Source: Aulostomus chinensis
Lineage: Eukaryota > Chordata > Actinopteri > Syngnathiformes > Aulostomidae
Assembly: GCA_037954235.1 (NCBI GenBank)
Contig: JBBMOA010000020.1
Coordinates: forward strand, 24,509,677 to 24,573,676
Direction of reading: 5' to 3'
Length of the DNA: 64,000 nucleotides
Made by a program: the position numbers and the translations under genes. The notes under the pieces are model-generated. The model was not told where the DNA came from and did not search any database. It was given only the letters and a program-made list of their open reading frames with translations. Each line of letters opens with the position of its first letter. The stretch's first letter is position 1. Positions 58,910 through 64,000 of this stretch are shown in pieces.

Positions 58910-60060
58910 GTTTTCTCGCCTCCACAATGATGCAACCTGAATCCACACATCCTGGCGTTTCTGCAGCTCTGGAACTTCCTGCTATGGCTGCAGGTCATTA
59001 CCCATAGTTCATAGCAAGTGGAAGGGGTTGCATCAACCCACTTGATTTCAAGCTGAGGGAAGGTCTTTTCTGTCTTTCCCCACAAATAAACTTCTCAGCA
59101 CCTACACACCTCCTTATTTGTCCCGTGTTTTCAAAAATCGTCATCCGGTCGGTCCGGGTCGCAGACGCAGCAGCCTCAGCCTCAGCCAGGAAGCCCAGGC
59201 TGCCTTCCAACATGAATCGGTAAATGTGAAAATCAACAGACATGAACCACACAGAGGGGAACGCTGCTGATACGCAGGACCAGTCATGTCTGCCGTCTGA
59301 TGTTGGGATTTGATGCTGATTTTTGGGGTGCAGACCAGAAACCTCTGACACGGGACACCGAGCTTGTTGTTGTGGAAGTCAACCTGAAGTGAGTCAGTTC
59401 TGAGTCACCTCCTGTGCTGTGGCTGGGCGGAGCCCGACGTGCTCCGGCGTGCTCAGACACAAGCACGTCTTTTGCTTTGCCATTTTGTCTTCAGACGACG
59501 TGTGCATATGGACCCGTGTTGCTCGCTTCTAAGACTTCTTGTCTTCATGTGTGAGACACTTGATTCAGCTGATCTTCGTGGCAAATCGTTACCCAGCCAC
59601 TGTGGTGGCGTCAGAACTGCTCCGGTCTCGGTTCTCTAGGTTCTCAAACTTTTCATCGACACAACTGTTGCAAACCATTATAAAGTTGAGAATATTTTAG
59701 TCTGCAAGTTACATGTTTCTCTCTATACTCTCTATTAATATCCAAATAAAATGTGTCCCTTCACATCTTGGCATGTAAATAAAGTCATCATTTCGTTCTG
59801 GTGCGATCATTTAGTTCACACCTTCAGGAGAAAATGTCTTCAAAGTTCTGAAGACCCCTGTTGTGCTCTAGAGAACGTCACGACAGACCGAATGTTACGT
59901 TCTTTTACATGTGTAGCTATAGAACGGTGCCAGTGAGCTAGCCACAGGCTACTAGCTTCATGCTAGTCAGTAGAAATGTGGCTGTTGAGATGAAATGGAA
60001 AATACATTTTCAAACTGAATATTTAAACTTACAAAGTATTTGCTTTGAAGGCAGGGATCT
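58910..60060. other. Intergenic sequence
   Basis: No coding exon, RNA gene or repeat recognised between the bub1b-like polyA site and the ATCC-rich satellite. Confidence 0.4.
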
Positions 60061-60063
60061 ACT

Positions 60064-60630
60064 TATAACCATCCATCCCTCCATCCATCCATCCATCCCT
60101 CCATCCATCCATCATCCCTCCATCCATCCATCATCCATCCATCCATCATCCCTCCATCCATCATCCCTCCATCCATCCATCATCCCTCCATCCATCATCC
60201 ATCCATCCATCATCCCTCCATCCATCATCCCTCCATCCATCCATCATCCCTCCATCCATCATCCCTCCATCCATCATCCCTCCATCCATCCATCATCCCT
60301 CCATCCATCATCCCTCCATCCATCATCCCTCCATCCATCCATCATCCCTCCCTCCATGTTCCCCCTCTTCTCCTGTTGAGGGTGGTGGGGGTGGAGCCTA
60401 TCCCAGCAGCCTTCCCCCTGGACAGGTCACCAGTCCATGGCAGGGCCAACACATAGAGACAGACAACCATTGGCTCTCCCAGCCACGCCTACGGTCAATT
60501 TAGAGTCTGGATTAACCTGGTCCCTCTTGATGTCTTTGGACTGTGGAGGAAGCTGGAGTACCAGAGAGAACCCAGCAGGAACAGGGAGAACATGGAGACT
60601 CACCCAGAAAGACCCCGTGCTGCAGCCGGG
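60064..60630 (-). mobile_element. Non-LTR-type retroposon copy with long ATCC-rich tail, reverse orientation
   Basis: An ATCC/CATCCCTCC tail (about 60070-60357) is followed by the reverse complement of the 15.1-kb copy (CCTGTTGAGGGTGGTGGGGG, GGAGCCTATCCCAGCAGCC, CACCAGTCCATGG, ACGGTCAATTTAGAGTCTGG). It continues beyond that copy with GATGTCTTTGGACTGTGGAG and GAGAACATGGAGACTCACCC, blocks common in fish LINE-like 3' ends. No reverse transcriptase frame remains. Next to it (about 60640-60735) is a duplicated GGGGGCCACAGGGAGGACCA segment. Confidence 0.7.
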
Positions 60631-60739
60631 GCTCCACCCACAACCTTCTTGATGGGGGGCCACAGGGAGGACCACTGCTCCACCCACAACCTTCTTGCTG
60701 GGGGCCACAGGGAGGACCACTGCTCCACCGTGCAGCCAA

Positions 60740-61156
60740 AGTTTATAACCTTTATAAGAAAAAAAAATTGATAAAAATACAACTAAGATTTTAGACAAAA
60801 GCGATCAATTTACCACTTCAAATGGTAAATAAAATCACCAAAGTACTTAAATCATGTCTGGTCAATTTCTTCAGTGTATTTATTAAATCTTTTTCTATTG
60901 CCAAATATTGTGTTCAACTGGAGACAATTTGGGGGGAAAATATCTAAAAACAAAGTAGAACATGAGAATAAAGTAAACATCAGCGTTACACATTTAAATA
61001 CACTTTTTGTGGGAAAGAATATTTTAATATGAAAAGTTGAGTAGAATTTGCTTAAAAAAGAAGCAACAACCCTGCAGTCGAGCTAAACTCCGCCTCCTTC
61101 CAACTTTTTTCCTTCATACCTGAAACAAGGTGAGACAGGGATGAGTGAGGTGGGGG

Positions 61157-61206
<50 letters not shown>

Positions 61207-62759
61207 TGAGAGAGAGCGAGGGAGAAGGGGGAGGAGAGACAACAGCCAAGAGTCCGTGTCACAGTAAAGAGAACAACAGCAGGAACCAGTGGAACAACCC
61301 CACTGCTACCAGGTGAGTGTGCATTGTTTCTCGCGTGCATCCAGGACAGTTCTTGAGGACCAGACTGAGACGGTTCCACGGAAGCTTCTCCCACTTTTTT
61401 ATGTGTTCCTGTGAAGAACATCGCTAAATCCTTCAACAGCCAGTAGGTCTGGTTTAAAGAAGAGCAGTTATGTAACATGTTCTGGATTAGTAACAAACAT
61501 AGAACCTTGAGATGGAGGTCCTTGCCTTTCCTGGCTATGGAACATTTCTGGACCTCTGAAGAACATTTGGGGCTGTTAGTAACACAAAGGTTCCATAGAA
61601 AAACCCAAACCTTAAATTTAGGCTCAAGCAGACGTTCTCCAAGCTTGTCATGTTCTGGAGCTTGAAGTGATCAGTAGAACCCTTCTACCTTGACATGTCT
61701 TTGGGTGTTCAGATGCCTTTTTGACCACAAGAACTCAGACGTAACATCTCTGATGAGGCGGCACTCGGACACTGCTGCCTCACAGCCAGAGGTCCCAGGT
61801 TCAAGTCCCTGCCCACCAAGCGTCTGCATGGGTTCCCCCACCATCAAAGACATTCACAAGTCTAAAGAGGCACCGGCTTGAAATGGGATTCAAATCAAAG
61901 GCATCACTTCTCAGTGACTCCAGAATGCAGGAAGAACCAGCCACGTATATTTAGCTTGAAGCTAACAGAGCCTGATGCTAACAGCAGCTAAACTGCTCAG
62001 AAACATCTGGTCACCACCTCTCCAGGTGGTCTGGTAGAATCCAGGCCTCCTTGATCCAGATGGAGGATCAGGGATCCACTAATCCGGATGCATGACTCAC
62101 CAAAGGAAACCAAGAGATCTGCTTTATTTTATGATCCCAATCTTTGTCAAAACTCCCTTTTCAGGGTCCAGGTTGCTACGAACCAAGCTAAACATGTCCT
62201 GCATAAAAACTGAAAATGGTCACGATTCAGAACCATCTCGGTCTCTATGTAGAACCTAGAACATTCCTGGACATTTTTGGGGAAAAATAATTCTTCAGGA
62301 TCAAATTGTATTAAAACAGTTTATAACCTGTTACTGTTCCGTCCAGAACCGGGCTTGAACAGACAATGTCCTCCACTGTTGTGCTTATAAGGGTTCTGTT
62401 TAGGAACAGGAAATAGTTCTGCTCACTTGAACAACAGGAGATTGTATTTAAGTTCTGGTTCTGTTTGTCAAAGTCTTCATTTAGAAAGAAAAGATCTGCA
62501 GGGCGAGATGGTAAGATGTTGAAGTGCAGGTTCACCTGAGCAGGTAAATCGAAGCCTCATAAAGGAGGCTGGGCTCAGTCAGCTGATGGTGTTTACCTGC
62601 TGGCTCTGCTCACCTGGCCGCCATCCTCCTCCACCCAGCTGAGCAAACAGGACACACTGCTGCTCCGTCCTCTGTTTCACTGTAGGCCAAGCCGGGCCGA
62701 GCCAGACCAAAAACCCCCGGGTGGAGGGAAACTGACTCGAACAGGAGAGAGAGAGAGAA

Positions 62760-62812
<53 letters not shown>

Positions 62813-63460
62813 CTCTACAAGAACCCCAAAGAACCTCTGCCTCAGAACACACTGACCAGAGATGCAGAAGCATCAAGGGTGCGACCGCATGCTAACATGT
62901 TTCCTAAGACACCTCAGCGGAGACCTTCTCCAGGACTTGTGGCGCAGTAACGATGTAGGAATGTTAGCTCGTTGAGGAAGCTCAAGTTTCTATCTGAAGT
63001 TCAGGGATTCAGGATTTTCTTTTTACCTTTGCACACCTGTAAAGCTGTAAAACCCAGCTCACATGAAGCTACACTGCTTGACGCTAAACTGTTCGATGAT
63101 GCCTCAGATTGAGGAGGACAGTTGTTAGCTAGTAGCGTAGCACCCGACCCGTGAGCCCCAGCGCTCTGGTGCTGGGTTGTCTTGCTTCACTGTGCCCTCT
63201 GCTGGTCAGAAGACACACCTGAACATCTGTGCCTGCAGCTAACAGAAATGAGACAGGTGTGATCTCACCTGGGCTGTTGGGTGTGTTTGATAGGACAGGA
63301 GGTCACGTGACTCAGCTCAGGTAAACTGACTGAACAGGAAGTGAAGCTGTCAGTGTGCAGTGTGTCCGCCTGCTGAGTGTGTGAATGTTGTTGGATCCTC
63401 CAACCTGTGTGATCAGCGGAGGTGCCGTGCTTCTGGTGCTGAGCCTGCTACTTCCTGTTG
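60740..63460. other. Upstream region of pak6 with microsatellites
   Basis: No coding exon recognised. Contains a (GT)n-(GA)n tract at about 61159-61220 and a (GA)n tract at about 62742-62811. It may hold untranslated first exons of pak6, which cannot be identified by sequence alone. Confidence 0.4.
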
Positions 63461-63500
63461 TCTCTCTCAGGTCTCATCGCCACTTGGCGTCCCGGATGCA

Positions 63501-63710
63501 ATGTTCCACCACAAGAAAAAGAAGAAGCGTAGGCCTGAGATCTCCACCCCAAAGGACTTCCAGCACCGCGTACACACGTCCTTCGATGTTGCCACGGGAC
63601 GCTACGTGGGACTACCGCCGCAGTGGCAGAGCGTCATCGACACACTAAAGAGGCCACGCCCCCTGGTGGACCCGTCCAGGATCACTGAGGTTGAGCTTGT
63701 GCCAAAGAAG
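63501..63710 (+). CDS. pak6: First coding exon of p21-activated kinase 6 (PAK6), partial gene
   Basis: Seventy codons from ATG to AAG with a GTCAGA donor. The exon is preceded by a CTCTCAG acceptor at about 63465-63471, so the upstream exon is untranslated. The basic start MFHHKKKKKRRPEIS is followed by the CRIB motif STPKDFQHRVHTSFD and YVGLPPQWQ, then VDPSRITEVEL. This matches PAK6 (human KKKKKRPEISAPQNFQHRVH) better than PAK4. The CRIB motif binds GTP-loaded Cdc42 and the adjoining segment is autoinhibitory in group II PAKs. The Ser/Thr kinase domain lies beyond the window. The donor was placed at 63710 rather than 63743 because known PAKs continue with TVVRG after this point. Lying just downstream of bub1b agrees with human 15q15. 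Confidence 0.92.
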
Positions 63711-64000
63711 GTCAGAAACGCTCTCATTCATCACATCCAACAGGTATCAGTGATGTCATGTGTGACATCACTCACATTCTGTATTCAGTTCCTTATTTTA
63801 CGTACTGTTGCTATGGAGCTTGTTAATGCATTTTCACCTGGTTGCCAGGATGCAGGTCCAGGACGTCCTAAATGAATGAGGTCACGTCTTCACCGGTCAT
63901 GTGACAGACCAAACCAGCCTCAGTACAGCGAATACACTAACCACCTGTAATTGCCTGTGAAAGCTCATCGGCTGGCGCCAATCAGGCTCTGGCAGGAAGA
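63711..64000. other. Start of pak6 intron
   Basis: No further exon is visible before the window ends. The open frame that runs on from the exon to 63875 lacks PAK homology. Confidence 0.6.

Noticed and set aside
63711..63875. Continuation of the pak6 exon to an in-frame stop at 63875
   Set aside because: Residues after VPKK lose PAK homology and a GTCAGA donor at 63711 fits the conserved exon boundary.
1..64000. tRNA, rRNA or microRNA genes
   Set aside because: None could be recognised by eye. MITE hairpins and inverted repeats were not taken as microRNA precursors without expression evidence.

Overview
The window is vertebrate, almost certainly teleost fish, nuclear DNA. Genes are split into short exons with GT/AG introns. 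(CA)n, (GA)n and minisatellite arrays are dense. Transposon remnants typical of fish (PIF/Harbinger, hAT-like MITE, 5'-truncated retroposons) are present. There are no operons, prokaryotic ribosome sites or CRISPR arrays. Gene models were built by hand: each exon has splice sites and the reading phase closes across every junction.

Layout. 1-25.1 kb has no recognisable coding exon and is dominated by repeats: a 43-bp minisatellite at about 2.97-4.55 kb, another 43-bp minisatellite at 6.33-7.07 kb, a GA-rich tract at 8.79-9.12 kb, an inverted-repeat element with an internal tandem at 9.65-10.5 kb, and a 4.6-kb array of a ~20-bp GTG/GCG unit at 15.6-20.2 kb. It is probably the first intron of a minus-strand gene whose first coding exon (25084-25248) encodes a type II signal anchor resembling polypeptide GalNAc-transferases. 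Next, all on the minus strand, come zfand3 (36660 to 30034, six coding exons), btbd9 (45016 to 39411, ten coding exons, 612 aa) and spint1/HAI-1 (51337 to 46183, ten coding exons, 514 aa). An AT-rich minisatellite (51.9-52.76 kb) separates spint1 from a plus-strand bub1b/BubR1-like gene (promoter about 53.4 kb, coding 54320-58826). The first coding exon of pak6 (63501-63710, plus strand) runs off the right side of the window.

The bub1b-pak6 neighbourhood matches human 15q15, where SPINT1 also lies, and zfand3-btbd9 are neighbours at human 6p21. The genes do not form one pathway. They are a BTB adaptor protein, an AN1/A20 zinc-finger protein, a membrane serine-protease inhibitor, a spindle-checkpoint protein and a Cdc42-effector kinase.

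The most interesting observation is the bub1b-like gene. The model keeps the Bub3-binding GLEBS motif, the PP2A-B56-binding KARD-type motif (LSPIKE) and a kinase-like C-terminus. No exon for the N-terminal Mad3/TPR-KEN region was found between its apparent promoter and the first coding exon, and its HxD catalytic Asp is lost. Also notable are an intron of zfand3 that is about four-fifths a Harbinger element with intact ends, and a 23-bp tandem repeat that has copied a splice donor five to six times in bub1b.
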